Shown piece by piece: positions 6,859 through 15,316 of a stretch of 64,000 nt of DNA. Positions within the stretch are counted from its first letter, which is position 1; every line of letters starts with the position of its first letter. The notes under the pieces are model-generated. The model worked only from the letters and a program-made list of their open reading frames with translations, had not been told where the DNA came from and made no database searches. A program made the position numbers and the translations under genes. The stretch is from WHSW01 sp963767285 (GTDB lineage: Bacteria > Actinomycetota > Thermoleophilia > Solirubrobacterales > 70-9). The stretch spans positions 124,001 through 188,000 of the forward strand of contig CAVYDJ010000003.1 in assembly GCA_963767285.1 (NCBI GenBank), in the 5' to 3' direction.

Positions 6859-8312
6859 CCGTTCCTTCGGAACGGGAATACCTGCCCGGCCGGGAGTACC
6901 TGCCCGGCCGGGAATACCTGCCCGGCCACCTCCTCGGCTTCGCCTCCGGGGGTGCCGGGGTCAGCCGAAGGACGCGGTATTTGGTGCTCGCCGGTAATGC
7001 TCTCGTACAGGTCGACCTGCTCGGCGACGACGGCTCCGATTCGCTTGATTCCCTCGCGGATCTCGTCCGCTCCCGAGGCCGAGAAGTTGAGCCGCATCGA
7101 GGAGCCGCCGCGACCGTCGACGTAGGCGGCGGCGCCGGGGACGAAGGCGACGTTCTCACGCAGCGCCTTGGCGAGCAGGTCGGTGGTGTCGATGTAGGAC
7201 GGCAGGGTCGCCCAGCAGAACAAGCCGCCCTCGGGGCGCGACCAGCTCGCCCCCGCCGGGAAGAAGCTCGTCAGCGCCTCGAGCATCGCGTCGCGGCGCT
7301 CGCGGTAGATCTCGCAGAGGTCGCCGACGTAGTCGCGCCAGCGGCCCTCGGCGAAGTACTCGCGGACGAAGTACTGGGTCAGGGTCGAGGTGCAGAGGTC
7401 GGCCGCCTGCTTGCCGAGCACGACCTTCTCCATCACCGGCGGCGGCGCGCAGAGCCACCCGAGACGGATCCCCGGCGAGAGGATCTTCGAGAAGGTGCCG
7501 AGGTACAGGACGTAGTCGCCGCCGTCGAGCTTGTAGAGCGGGTCCAGCGCCTCGCCCTCGTAGCGCAGCATCCCGTAGGGGTTGTCCTCGACCAGCAGCA
7601 GCTCGCGCTCGCGCGCCACCTCGACCAGGCGCCGGCGGCGCGGGCCCGACATCGTCACCCCGGCCGGGTTCTGGAAGGTGGGCACCGTGTAGACGAACTT
7701 GGGCCGCCGCCCCTCGGCCGCCAACCGGTCGAGCAGCGCCTCGAGCTCGTCGATCCGCATGCCATCGTCGTCGACCTCCACCTGCAGCGTCTCGGCCTGG
7801 TACGAGCAGAAGACCGGCACCGCGCCCGGGTAGGTCGGGGCCTCGGCGATCACCACGTCGCCGGGGTCGACCAGCGTCTTCGCAACCAGGTCGATCGCCT
7901 GCTGGCCGCCGGTGGTGACGATGATGTCGTCGGGGTCGGGGTCCATGCCCTCGACCCGCATCACCTCGCGGATGCACTCGCGGGTCTCGGCGAACCCCTC
8001 GGTCGGGCCGTACTGGAGCGCCTGCGCAGAGCTCTCCTGGGCGATCTTGGTCATCTGCGCCGCGAAGCTCTCGGGCGGGAACGTCGAGGTGTCGGGGAGG
8101 CCGCCGGCGAGCGAGATCACCTCCGGCCGGGCGGTGATCTCCATCAGGTCGCGCATCGCGCTGGAGCGCATCACCCGGGTGCGCTCGGCGAATAGTGCGG
8201 CGTAGCGCTCGAGGTCGCGCGCGGTCGTGTGCGCCCGCCGGTGCGGCGGTACGGCGCGCTCGGGTGGTGTCGGGCGATCGTCGGCCTCGGCCACGGCCTC
8301 AGTGTGGCGCAC
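6855..8312 (-). CDS. PLP-dependent aminotransferase, class I/II (2-aminoadipate transaminase-like)
   Basis: Fold-type-I PLP enzyme of the MocR/LysN-like group. The 485-aa product shows VISLAGGLPDTSTFP, LQYGPTEGFAETRE, VTTGGQQAIDLV, VYTVPTFQNPAGVTMS, EDNPYGMLRY, and the PLP lysine in GTFSKILSPGIRLGW. These match 2-aminoadipate or branched-chain/aromatic aminotransferases; substrate is unknown. GTG 8312 is my choice because the longer frame is low-complexity; the first 60 residues are still poorly conserved. The C-terminus is extended by an odd repeat (AGQVFPAGQVLPAGQVFP) encoded by 18-base tandem repeats. It overlaps ddl. Confidence 0.88.
   Translation of the reverse strand: MRHTEAVAEADDRPTPPERAVPPHRRAHTTARDLERYAALFAERTRVMRSSAMRDLMEITARPEVISLAGGLPDTSTFPPESFAAQMTKIAQESSAQALQYGPTEGFAETRECIREVMRVEGMDPDPDDIIVTTGGQQAIDLVAKTLVDPGDVVIAEAPTYPGAVPVFCSYQAETLQVEVDDDGMRIDELEALLDRLAAEGRRPKFVYTVPTFQNPAGVTMSGPRRRRLVEVARERELLLVEDNPYGMLRYEGEALDPLYKLDGGDYVLYLGTFSKILSPGIRLGWLCAPPPVMEKVVLGKQAADLCTSTLTQYFVREYFAEGRWRDYVGDLCEIYRERRDAMLEALTSFFPAGASWSRPEGGLFCWATLPSYIDTTDLLAKALRENVAFVPGAAAYVDGRGGSSMRLNFSASGADEIREGIKRIGAVVAEQVDLYESITGEHQIPRPSADPGTPGGEAEEVAGQVFPAGQVLPAGQVFPFRRNG
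6879..6927. repeat. 18-bp tandem repeat, about 2.7 copies
   Basis: Unit TACCTGCCCGGCCGGGAA/G at 6879-6896 and 6897-6914, with a partial third at 6915-6927. It encodes AGQVFP/AGQVLP on the minus strand, in frame, at the extreme C-terminus of the aminotransferase. Each unit contains the self-complementary CCCGGCCGGG. Confidence 0.9.
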
Positions 8313-8348
8313 CGATCGTGAAGCGGCGCGCCCGCACCCCACGCTGAC

Positions 8349-8354
8349 TAGATT
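8349..8354 (+). promoter_or_regulatory. Putative -10 (TAGATT)
   Basis: TAGATT lies 11 bases before ATG 8366 of the secreted hydrolase, in the short divergent gap with the aminotransferase. Confidence 0.4.
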
Positions 8355-8365
8355 CGAGCATCTCG

Positions 8366-10576
8366 ATGCGCCGACTCGCCACGATCGCCGCACTCTGCTG
8401 CTCGCTCGCCGTGCCCGCGACGGCCCTCGGCGGGTCGCTCTACTCCGGACCCGGCCCGAAGCCCGGCCCGAAGATCCTGTACGCGAAGCCGAAGACGGCG
8501 CCGCAGCTCAAGAACGGCGGCATCTGGCGGGCGAAGCCGATCCTGATCTCGGGAACCACCGCGTACCGCAAGGGCGAGTTCCTCTACCAGGACTACATCT
8601 ACGACGACTTCGGCGCGCGGGGTTCGTTCGCCCCCGGCGACCCCAGGGGCAGCGCCACCTTCGCCCGCTTCAACGGCACCTACAGCTATCCGCTCGACGA
8701 GAAGTACGAGCAGAACGCCGCCGACCTGGTCGAGCTGCGCGTCAAGCCGCTCGCCACGCAGACCGCCTTCCGGCTCACCTACAACTCGATGACCGACCCG
8801 GAGCTGGTCGGGACGACGATCGCGATCGGCGACTCGGCCGAGCCGCAGCCGTTTCCACACGGGGCAAACGTCGTCGCGCCCGCCGAGGCGTTCCTGACCG
8901 TCCACGGCCGGACCGCCGAGCTCGTCGACGCCGCCACCGGCAAGGCGCTCGGCGCAGCACCCGCGGTCGAGGTCTCGACCAGCCGCCACCAGGTCGAGGT
9001 CCGCGTCGACGACTCGGCCTGGGACCCGGGTTCGGGCAAGGTGCGGCTCGCCGCCGGGTCCGGCCTCTGGGACGCGGCGGCCGGCGAGTATCTGACCCCG
9101 GCCGGCTCGGCCGACGCCGATACCCCGGGAGGGGCCGGGACGCTCGCCGATCCCGCGGCGTTCTTCAACGTCGCCTTCCGCTTCGGCGAGTCGCTTCCGG
9201 ACCTGGCCAACGTGGCGACGATCTTCACCGACCCGTCGTGGTGGCGCGACAGCCGCCAGGCGCACGCGCTGGCCGGCGGCAACATCTCGGAGTTCTCGGC
9301 CACCGTCGACTTCTCCAAACTCCGCAAGGGCGTGCGCGACGACCTGCACGGCCGCGCAGGTGGCGTGCCGACCAGCGGGCCGATGAACCGGATCCTCTCG
9401 AGCCGCTTCAAGTTCGGCCAGGGGGCGCGCTGGGGCGACGAGTGCTCGGGCCACGACGACTGCCCGAGCCAGCTCCACGGGCGCCTGCTGCCGTACTCGA
9501 TCTACGTCCCCGACAAGCCGCCGCCGAAGCGCGGCTACGGGCTCACCCTCCTCCTGCACTCACTCGGCGCCAACTACAACCAGTTCGCGGGCTCCAACAA
9601 CCAGTCGCAGCTCGGCGAGCGCGGGCCGGGCTCGATCGTGATCACCCCGTCGGGCCGCGGCACCGACGGCTGGTACTACGGCGTCGCCGGAGCCGACACC
9701 TTCGAGGTCTGGGCCGACGTCGCCCGCCGCTTCGAGCTCGACCCGTCCTACTCGGCGATCTCGGGCTACTCGATGGGCGGCTACGGCACCTACAAGCTCG
9801 CGACGCAGTACCCGGACCTGTTCGCTGCCGGCCAACCGGTCGTCGGGCCCCCCGGCTCGGGCGTCTGGGTGCCGCCCAACGACCCGGTGTCCGGCGGCGC
9901 GGCCTCGAACACGAACCGGATGCTCGCCTCGCTGCGCCACGTCCCGTTCATGATGTGGGTCGGCGCCGCCGACGAGCTGGTCCCGCTCGCCGGTACGACC
10001 GCGCAGGCGCAGACGTTCGACGACCTCGGCTATCGCTACATCTTCGACGTCTTCCCGACCGCCGACCACCTGGCGCTCGCCGGCAACGACTCCTACCAGC
10101 CGGCCGCCGACTTCCTCGGCGAGCGGAGGGTCGTTCGCAACCCGGCCCACGTCAGCTACGTCGTCAACCCGACGATGGACTTCCGCAAGCGCGGGACCGT
10201 CGCCGACCACGCCTACTGGCTCTCGCGCCTGCGGTTGCGCGACGGCGCCGCCGGCGCACCCCTCGGCGAGGTCGACGCGGTCTCGCACGGGTTCGGGACC
10301 ACCGACCCGGAGCCCGGCCCGACCGAGACCGGTGGCGGGACCCTGCCGCCGGGCAATCTCGGCCCCTTCGCCTACATCGAGCGCAGCCGCGACTGGGGCG
10401 AGCCCGGGACCGGGCCGAAGCGCGACGAGCTGACCCTCGAGGTCCACAACCTGCGCTCGCTGACGGTCGCCGTCGGCCGGGCGAAGCTGAGCTGCGACGC
10501 CAAGCTCGACGTGACCACCGACGGGCCCCTCACCGTCACGCTCGCCGGCTGTCACCGGAAGCTCGAGTTCAGCTGA
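8366..10576 (+). CDS. Secreted alpha/beta-hydrolase (esterase/peptidase-like)
   Basis: A 736-aa exported protein. Residues 1-23 are a signal peptide (MRRLATIAALCCSLAVPATA). Residues about 24-370 resemble a beta-rich binding region of unknown type. An alpha/beta-hydrolase domain follows: GYGLTLLLHSLGANYNQF, SIVITPSGRG, and the nucleophile elbow GYSMGGYGTYKLA, with the candidate acid in WVGAADELVPL and candidate histidine in FPTADHLAL. A C-terminal beta domain (GNLGPFAYIE onward) resembles the glucodextranase-associated accessory domain. Substrate unknown. It probably forms a unit with the genes to 14855. Confidence 0.8.
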   Translation: MRRLATIAALCCSLAVPATALGGSLYSGPGPKPGPKILYAKPKTAPQLKNGGIWRAKPILISGTTAYRKGEFLYQDYIYDDFGARGSFAPGDPRGSATFARFNGTYSYPLDEKYEQNAADLVELRVKPLATQTAFRLTYNSMTDPELVGTTIAIGDSAEPQPFPHGANVVAPAEAFLTVHGRTAELVDAATGKALGAAPAVEVSTSRHQVEVRVDDSAWDPGSGKVRLAAGSGLWDAAAGEYLTPAGSADADTPGGAGTLADPAAFFNVAFRFGESLPDLANVATIFTDPSWWRDSRQAHALAGGNISEFSATVDFSKLRKGVRDDLHGRAGGVPTSGPMNRILSSRFKFGQGARWGDECSGHDDCPSQLHGRLLPYSIYVPDKPPPKRGYGLTLLLHSLGANYNQFAGSNNQSQLGERGPGSIVITPSGRGTDGWYYGVAGADTFEVWADVARRFELDPSYSAISGYSMGGYGTYKLATQYPDLFAAGQPVVGPPGSGVWVPPNDPVSGGAASNTNRMLASLRHVPFMMWVGAADELVPLAGTTAQAQTFDDLGYRYIFDVFPTADHLALAGNDSYQPAADFLGERRVVRNPAHVSYVVNPTMDFRKRGTVADHAYWLSRLRLRDGAAGAPLGEVDAVSHGFGTTDPEPGPTETGGGTLPPGNLGPFAYIERSRDWGEPGTGPKRDELTLEVHNLRSLTVAVGRAKLSCDAKLDVTTDGPLTVTLAGCHRKLEFS

Positions 10577-10595
10577 GCGCACGGCGGCGTCGCGG

Positions 10596-10601
10596 TACCC
10601 T
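10596..10601 (+). promoter_or_regulatory. Putative -10 (TACCCT), leaderless type
   Basis: TACCCT lies 9 bases before ATG 10611. No Shine-Dalgarno lies between them. Confidence 0.4.
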
Positions 10602-10610
10602 GCGGCGCCG

Positions 10611-11042
10611 ATGGAATTCTTCCTCGCAGCCTGCCAGGGCGCCGGACTCGCGGTCGCCGCGGGGGCGCTCGCCGGTGCGCCCGGCCGCCGTGAGGGGATC
10701 GGCAGGGTCCTCGCGTTCCTCGCCGTGATCGGCGGCGCAATCCTGTTCGGAGTCTCGCTTTCGGCGGAGGACCATCCGGCCTGGCCCGGCTGGCCGGTCG
10801 GCGCCGCGATCGCCTGGTTCGCGTTCCTGGTCGTCAGCGACTTCGCCGCCGGCGCCGCGGCACGGGCGGACGGAGGCGGCTTCATCGCCGGATTGGTCGT
10901 CCTCGTCGCGCTCGCGACCGCGGGGCTCTCCGTGCTGCTGCCCCCGCTCGGGCTCGTCGCCCTCGCGGGGATCGCCTATTTGGGCATGGCGCGTCGCGAT
11001 CGCGCGTCGCGTAAGCACGAGGGCCTCCGGTCGCTGCGGTGA
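10611..11042 (+). CDS. Small integral membrane protein, unknown function
   Basis: A 143-aa protein with about four hydrophobic segments: residues 3-23, 32-52 (VLAFLAVIGGAILFGVSL), 62-85 (AAIAWFAFLVVSDFAAGAA) and 91-125 (IAGLVVLVALATAGLSVLLP). The C-terminus is basic (RRDRASRKHEG) and probably cytoplasmic. No family motif is recognised with confidence. Its stop overlaps the GTG start of the phosphodiesterase-like gene (GTGA), so it is co-translated with that gene. Confidence 0.7.
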   Translation: MEFFLAACQGAGLAVAAGALAGAPGRREGIGRVLAFLAVIGGAILFGVSLSAEDHPAWPGWPVGAAIAWFAFLVVSDFAAGAAARADGGGFIAGLVVLVALATAGLSVLLPPLGLVALAGIAYLGMARRDRASRKHEGLRSLR

Positions 11043-12607
11043 CCGCGCGCAAGCTGGTCCTCTGCGTCGTGGACTCGCTGCGGACCGACAAGCTCGAGCA
11101 GGCCGTCGCCGACGGCGACGCACCGACGTTCGGCGCGCTGCTCGAGCGCGGCACGCTGATCCGCGAGTGCGTCTCGTCGTTTCCCTCCGTCACCCCGGTC
11201 TGCCTCTCGGAGATCACGACGGGGCACCGCCCGGACGGCCATTGGATCAGCGCGATGAACTGGTACCACCGCGCCGAGGCCCGCTACGTCGAGTACGGCT
11301 CCTCGTTCGAGGCGACCCGCGCCTTCGGGCTCTTCCGCTCGCTCTACGACACGGTCTACAACCTGAACATGGCCCACCTCTCTGACGAGGTGGAGACCGT
11401 GTACGAGACCCTCGCCGATCACGGCGTGCGGACGGCTTGCACGCCGTTCCTGATCTACCGCGGCCGCACGCGCCACGAGATGGGGCTGGAGGGGCTGCTG
11501 CGGCGGGTCGCGCTCGCGGCCACCTTCCGCCACGCCACCTGGGGCCCGGACGAGCTCTTCTACGGCGAGCTGTACTCGAGCCGGAAGGTTCCCTGCAAGC
11601 CGACGCTGGCCCGCCCCGGGACCCGCGACGAGTACTCGGCCTGCTGCGGGCGTGAGCTGGTCGAGAACGATCTCTATGACTTCCTGCTCTTCAGCCTGCC
11701 CGACAACGATTACCACTCACACAAGTTCGGCCCCGACGGCCAGCCCGAGTCGATCGTCCACGCCGACGCCGCCCTCGCCGAGCTCGTTGACGCGGCCGGT
11801 GGCCTCGACCGATTCCTCGACGAGCACGCGGTGATCGTGGTCGCCGACCACGCTCAGACCGAGGTCTCACAGCCGCTCGAGCTGATCGCGGCCCTCGGCG
11901 ATGAGTGGCGCGTGTTGCAGCCGAACCAGAGCGATCCCGAGCTCGCCGAGCTCGCCGTTTGCCCAACGTCCCGCGCCGCCGGCGTGTACGTGCTCGGGTC
12001 CGGAGCCGGCGCGGCGCGCACGCATGCCGCGGTCCGCGCGCGGCTCGCCGAGCTGGAGGGCATCGACCTCTTCGCCTGGCTCGAGAACGGCGATCAGCCG
12101 GTCCTGCGCGGCGAGGCCGCCGGGCCGGCTCCGGCCGGCGCCTGGGCCGCGGTCGAGCGCGCCGGTACGCACCTCCGCTTTCGGCCCGGGAGCGAGGTCA
12201 CCGACCGCCGCGGCGCGAGCTGGGAGCTCGACGGCGACCCAGGCGCCCTTGCCGCCGCTGTCGCCGACGGCACGTTCGACTCGAAGCGGTATCCCGACGC
12301 GCTCGCCAGGCTCTGGGCAGCCCTCGCCGCGCCCCACGCGGCCGAGATCCTGATCTCGGCCGCGGGGGGTTTTGAATTTGCCGACTGGGGTGGGATGACC
12401 CACTGCCCGGGCGGCAGTCACGGCGCCCTGGAGGCGGGCGACTCGCTGGGGCCGCTGTTGCTCTGCGGGTTCGAGCCCGGGGTCGAGTCCCTGCGCGAGC
12501 AGTGGGCGATCCGCGACGTCGCCGGGCTCGTCCTCGGGCACTTCGGGATCGATCGCGACGGCGACGGCCTGCGGGGCAGCCGCGCCGCCGAGCGGGTGGG
12601 CGGGTGA
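11039..12607 (+). CDS. Alkaline phosphatase superfamily protein (phosphodiesterase/nucleotide pyrophosphatase-like)
   Basis: A 522-aa member of the alkaline phosphatase/NPP superfamily. It shows LVLCVVDSLRTDKL (first metal Asp), FPSVTPVCLSEITTG with the nucleophile Thr, SLPDNDYHSHKFGPDG (second metal Asp/His), VVVADHAQTEV (Asp-His of the metal site), and a late SHGA histidine. There is no signal peptide. The substrate may be a phosphodiester or a lipid-linked phosphate, inferred from the neighbouring GtrA and membrane glycosyltransferase genes, with which it overlaps by 4 bases. Confidence 0.82.
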   Translation: MTARKLVLCVVDSLRTDKLEQAVADGDAPTFGALLERGTLIRECVSSFPSVTPVCLSEITTGHRPDGHWISAMNWYHRAEARYVEYGSSFEATRAFGLFRSLYDTVYNLNMAHLSDEVETVYETLADHGVRTACTPFLIYRGRTRHEMGLEGLLRRVALAATFRHATWGPDELFYGELYSSRKVPCKPTLARPGTRDEYSACCGRELVENDLYDFLLFSLPDNDYHSHKFGPDGQPESIVHADAALAELVDAAGGLDRFLDEHAVIVVADHAQTEVSQPLELIAALGDEWRVLQPNQSDPELAELAVCPTSRAAGVYVLGSGAGAARTHAAVRARLAELEGIDLFAWLENGDQPVLRGEAAGPAPAGAWAAVERAGTHLRFRPGSEVTDRRGASWELDGDPGALAAAVADGTFDSKRYPDALARLWAALAAPHAAEILISAAGGFEFADWGGMTHCPGGSHGALEAGDSLGPLLLCGFEPGVESLREQWAIRDVAGLVLGHFGIDRDGDGLRGSRAAERVGG

Positions 12608-13047
12608 GCATGTCCACCTCCGAGCCCAGGCCGGTGCTGCGGCGGATCCACCACGGCACCCGCAAGCCGGACAACTGGCTCCAGCTGCTGCGGTTCGGCC
12701 TGGTCGGCGGCTCCGGCTACGTCGTCAACCTCGCGGTCTTCGCGTTGCTCACCGGCGTCCTCGACGTCCACCACATCCCCGCGGCGATCGGCGCCTTCTG
12801 CGTCGCGGTGATCAACAACTTCTGGTGGAACCGCCACTGGACCTTCGACGCCGGCGATGGTCACGCCGGCTTCCAGGCCGCCCGCTTCTTCACCGTCAGC
12901 CTGATTGGCCTCGCCGTCAACCTGGCCCTGCTCGAGCTCTTCGTCAGCGTCGTCGAGCTGCCCGAGCTGCCCGCCCAGGCGCTCGCGGTGGCGCTCACGT
13001 TGCCGGTGAACTTCATCGGCAACAAGCTGTGGACCTTCGGTTCCTAG
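12604..13047 (+). CDS. GtrA family membrane protein
   Basis: A 147-aa four-helix membrane protein of the GtrA family, thought to flip or help translocate polyprenyl-phosphate-linked sugars. Conserved features are LLRFGLVGGSGYVVNLAVF, INNFWWNRHWTF, RFFTVSLIGLAVNLALL and the terminal NFIGNKLWTF. GTG 12604 overlaps the previous stop; ATG 12610 is the alternative. The following glycosyltransferase gene starts inside its last codons, so the two products are likely functionally linked. Confidence 0.88.
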   Translation: MSMSTSEPRPVLRRIHHGTRKPDNWLQLLRFGLVGGSGYVVNLAVFALLTGVLDVHHIPAAIGAFCVAVINNFWWNRHWTFDAGDGHAGFQAARFFTVSLIGLAVNLALLELFVSVVELPELPAQALAVALTLPVNFIGNKLWTFGS

Positions 13048-14855
13048 TTGCGGCCGTCGCCGCAGCGGCCTGCCTGACGGTCCCGCCCCCGGCGCTTGCC
13101 GCGGCGGATGAAACGCAGCCGGGCTCGACCCTGGGGGCCCCCGAGCGGCCGGAGGTCCTGCCGGCGACGCCCGAGGACTTCGACGTCACGGCGCGCGAGG
13201 CGCTTGAGATCGCCGACGTCCATCCGAAGGTCCTCGAGCAGACGGAGCGCTACGGGACCCTGACGACGGTGATCGTCGTCAACGACGACGGGCTCTGGCA
13301 GGTCGGCTACAAGAGCGGCGACAACGAGGTCGCCCAGGTCAAGCTCGACGGCCACAGCGGCGCGGTCGTGGCGGCGTACACCGGTCATCAGGTCGCCTGG
13401 CCGATGGCGCGCGGAAACGAGGGCCAGTTCGGCCACCTGCTCAACGCGCCCTACGTCTGGTTCCCGCTCGCGCTGATCTTCCTCATCGGCCTGTTCGACT
13501 TCCGCCGCCCGGGGCGGATCGCCCACCTCGACCTCCTGGTGCTGCTCTCGTTCGGGGTTTCGCACTACTTCTTCAACCGCGGTGAGATCGGGCTCTCGGC
13601 GCCCCTCGTCTACCCGCCCCTCGTCTATCTGCTGGCGCGCGCGACCTGGATCGGGTTCCGGGGCGGAACGGGCTTGCGGCCCTCGTTGCCAGTCCCCTGG
13701 ATCGCGGTCGCGGCGATCGTCCTGGTCGCGTTCCGGCTGACGATCAACATCGCCGACTCCGGGGTGATCGACGTCGGGTACGCGGGGACGATCGGCGCCG
13801 ACAGAATTACTCACGGCGAGCAGCTGTGGGGCGAGGACCAGTTCCCGGAGGACAACCGCTTCGGCGACACTTACGGACCGGTCAACTACTACACCTACGT
13901 CCCGTTCGAGCTCGTGATGCCGTGGAGCGGCGACTGGGACAACCTCCCGGCTTCGCACGGCGCCGCCCTCGCCTTCGACCTCGCCGCGATCCTCGGCCTC
14001 TTCTTCGCCGGCACCCGCCTGCGCGCCGGGCGGGCCGGCCGCGACCTCGGGATCCTGCTCGCGTTCGCCTGGGCGGCCTACCCGTACACCGACTTCGCCC
14101 TCCAATCGAACTCGAACGACTCGCTGATCGCGGCGCTCGTGATCTGGTCGCTCGCGCTGTTCGCCCGTCCCCTGGCCCGCGGCGCCCTGCTCGCGCTGGC
14201 GACGATGGCGAAGTTCGCGCCCCTCGCCCTCGGGCCGCTCTACCTGGGCGGCTTGCGCGGGCTGTCCGACCGCGCCGAGCGACGGCCGGCGGTGCTGTTC
14301 TCACTGGCCTTCGTGGCTGTCTTCGGCCTCATCCTCCTTCACCCGGCGCTGGATGCGGGCCTCGGGACCTTCTTCGATCGCACCGTGGTCAGCCAGATCG
14401 ACCGCACCTCGCCGTTCTCCGTCTGGGGCCAGGTCGACGGGATCCAATGGCTGCAGACGGCTGTCCTGGCGGCGACGGCCGTGTTCGCAATCGCGCTCGC
14501 CTTCGTCCCCCGGCGCCGCAGCCTCCCGCAGATGGCGGCGCTCGCCGCGGCGGTGATGATCGCTCTGCAGCTCTCGGTCGACCACTGGTTCTACCTCTAC
14601 ATCCCGTGGTTCTTCGGCGCGCTGGCGATCGCCCTGCTTGGAGGCGGACCTGACGGGTACATGGCGGCTGCCAGCAACCCCTACGGAGGAGGAGTAATGG
14701 AGACCGAACCGAGCGATGCCCAGGTCGAGGATCCCAACGACGCGGATCTCGAGGATCCGTCCGAGGCGACCGACGACGGCGAGGATGTCGTCGGCGACGA
14801 CGAGACCACCGGCGACGAGTCGGCCGGCGAGGACGAGGGTTCGTCCGAGGTCTAG
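13029..14855 (+). CDS. Multi-pass membrane glycosyltransferase-like protein (GT-C/GT87-like) with PepSY-like N-terminus
   Basis: A 608-aa protein. An N-terminal signal/TM (LVAAVAAAACLTVPPPALA) is followed by an external PepSY-like segment (residues about 50-125, TVIVVNDDGLWQVGYKSGD). About ten membrane helices follow, with a GT-C-like external loop containing GDTYGPVNYYTYVPFELVM and helices ending HWFYLYIPWFF. The acidic tail from residue 557 on is Asp/Glu-rich. It probably transfers a sugar from a polyprenyl phosphate carrier; substrate unknown. GTG 13029 overlaps gtrA by 19 bases and gives a signal-like N-terminus; longer frames are out-of-frame gtrA. Confidence 0.72.
   Translation: MDLRFLVAAVAAAACLTVPPPALAAADETQPGSTLGAPERPEVLPATPEDFDVTAREALEIADVHPKVLEQTERYGTLTTVIVVNDDGLWQVGYKSGDNEVAQVKLDGHSGAVVAAYTGHQVAWPMARGNEGQFGHLLNAPYVWFPLALIFLIGLFDFRRPGRIAHLDLLVLLSFGVSHYFFNRGEIGLSAPLVYPPLVYLLARATWIGFRGGTGLRPSLPVPWIAVAAIVLVAFRLTINIADSGVIDVGYAGTIGADRITHGEQLWGEDQFPEDNRFGDTYGPVNYYTYVPFELVMPWSGDWDNLPASHGAALAFDLAAILGLFFAGTRLRAGRAGRDLGILLAFAWAAYPYTDFALQSNSNDSLIAALVIWSLALFARPLARGALLALATMAKFAPLALGPLYLGGLRGLSDRAERRPAVLFSLAFVAVFGLILLHPALDAGLGTFFDRTVVSQIDRTSPFSVWGQVDGIQWLQTAVLAATAVFAIALAFVPRRRSLPQMAALAAAVMIALQLSVDHWFYLYIPWFFGALAIALLGGGPDGYMAAASNPYGGGVMETEPSDAQVEDPNDADLEDPSEATDDGEDVVGDDETTGDESAGEDEGSSEV
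14697..14855 (+). CDS. Possible internally initiated 52-aa acidic protein
   Basis: Inside the glycosyltransferase frame, ATG 14697 is preceded by GGAGGAGG with a 5-base spacer, the strongest Shine-Dalgarno in the area. From this ATG the frame encodes METEPSDAQVEDPND and then almost only D, E, G, S and T to the stop. It could be a separate small acidic protein made by internal initiation, or just the tail of the large protein. The SD may be a coincidence of the Gly codons (GGA GGA GGA). Confidence 0.3.
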   Translation: METEPSDAQVEDPNDADLEDPSEATDDGEDVVGDDETTGDESAGEDEGSSEV

Positions 14856-14898
14856 CCGTACCGGCGCTCAGGCATCGCGCGTCTGAAACGATCCGCGC

Positions 14899-15294
14899 GT
14901 GCCACCTCGCACGCTCTGCCTGATCGCCATCTGTGTGCTTGCGCTCGCCCCGGCCTTCGCCGAGGCGAGCCGCAAGCTGTCCGTCTCCGGCCTCGAGGTG
15001 CCGACGACCGGGCAGGCGGGCGAGCCGCTGGCCGTCTCCGGCGCGGTGCGCAACGCGGGTGACGAGAAGGCCCGCGCGACCGTCCGCGTGTACCTGCAGG
15101 ACGGCCCCGGCCAGCTGCGCCTGGGCGGCAGGAAGGTCGGGGTCGGACCCGGCGACGAGCGCGAGTTCTCGCTGTCACCCGCGCTGCCCACCGGGTCCCC
15201 GGACGGCGAGTATGAGATCGCGGTCTGCGCGCGTCGCGTCAACAAGCGCGGCCCCGTTCACTGCCGGAGCGCCCCGCTGACGATCGAGGGCTAG
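14899..15294 (+). CDS. Secreted stand-alone CARDB-like domain protein
   Basis: A 131-aa exported protein with signal peptide MPPRTLCLIAICVLALAPAFA. The mature part begins EASRKLSVSGLEVPTTGQAG and has an immunoglobulin-like/CARDB-type pattern (SGAVRNAGDEKARATVRVYL) ending VCARRVNKRGPVHCRSAPLTIEG. The same domain, with matching ends, forms the N-terminus of the next gene (M1 peptidase). Two cysteines near the end may form a disulfide. The GTG start is closely preceded by AACGAT. Function unknown; probably surface or secreted. Confidence 0.75.
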   Translation: MPPRTLCLIAICVLALAPAFAEASRKLSVSGLEVPTTGQAGEPLAVSGAVRNAGDEKARATVRVYLQDGPGQLRLGGRKVGVGPGDEREFSLSPALPTGSPDGEYEIAVCARRVNKRGPVHCRSAPLTIEG

Positions 15295-15302
15295 TGACCC
15301 AC

Positions 15303-15308
15303 TAGATT
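15303..15308 (+). promoter_or_regulatory. -10 element (TAGATT), leaderless type
   Basis: TAGATT lies 8 bases before ATG 15317, between two secreted-protein genes. It suggests the peptidase has its own promoter. Confidence 0.45.
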
Positions 15309-15316
15309 CGGGGGGC

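Noticed and set aside
12825..13028. Upstream extension of the membrane glycosyltransferase frame
   Set aside because: This part is the gtrA coding region read in another frame (Arg/Pro-rich). GTG 13029 gives a proper signal-like N-terminus.
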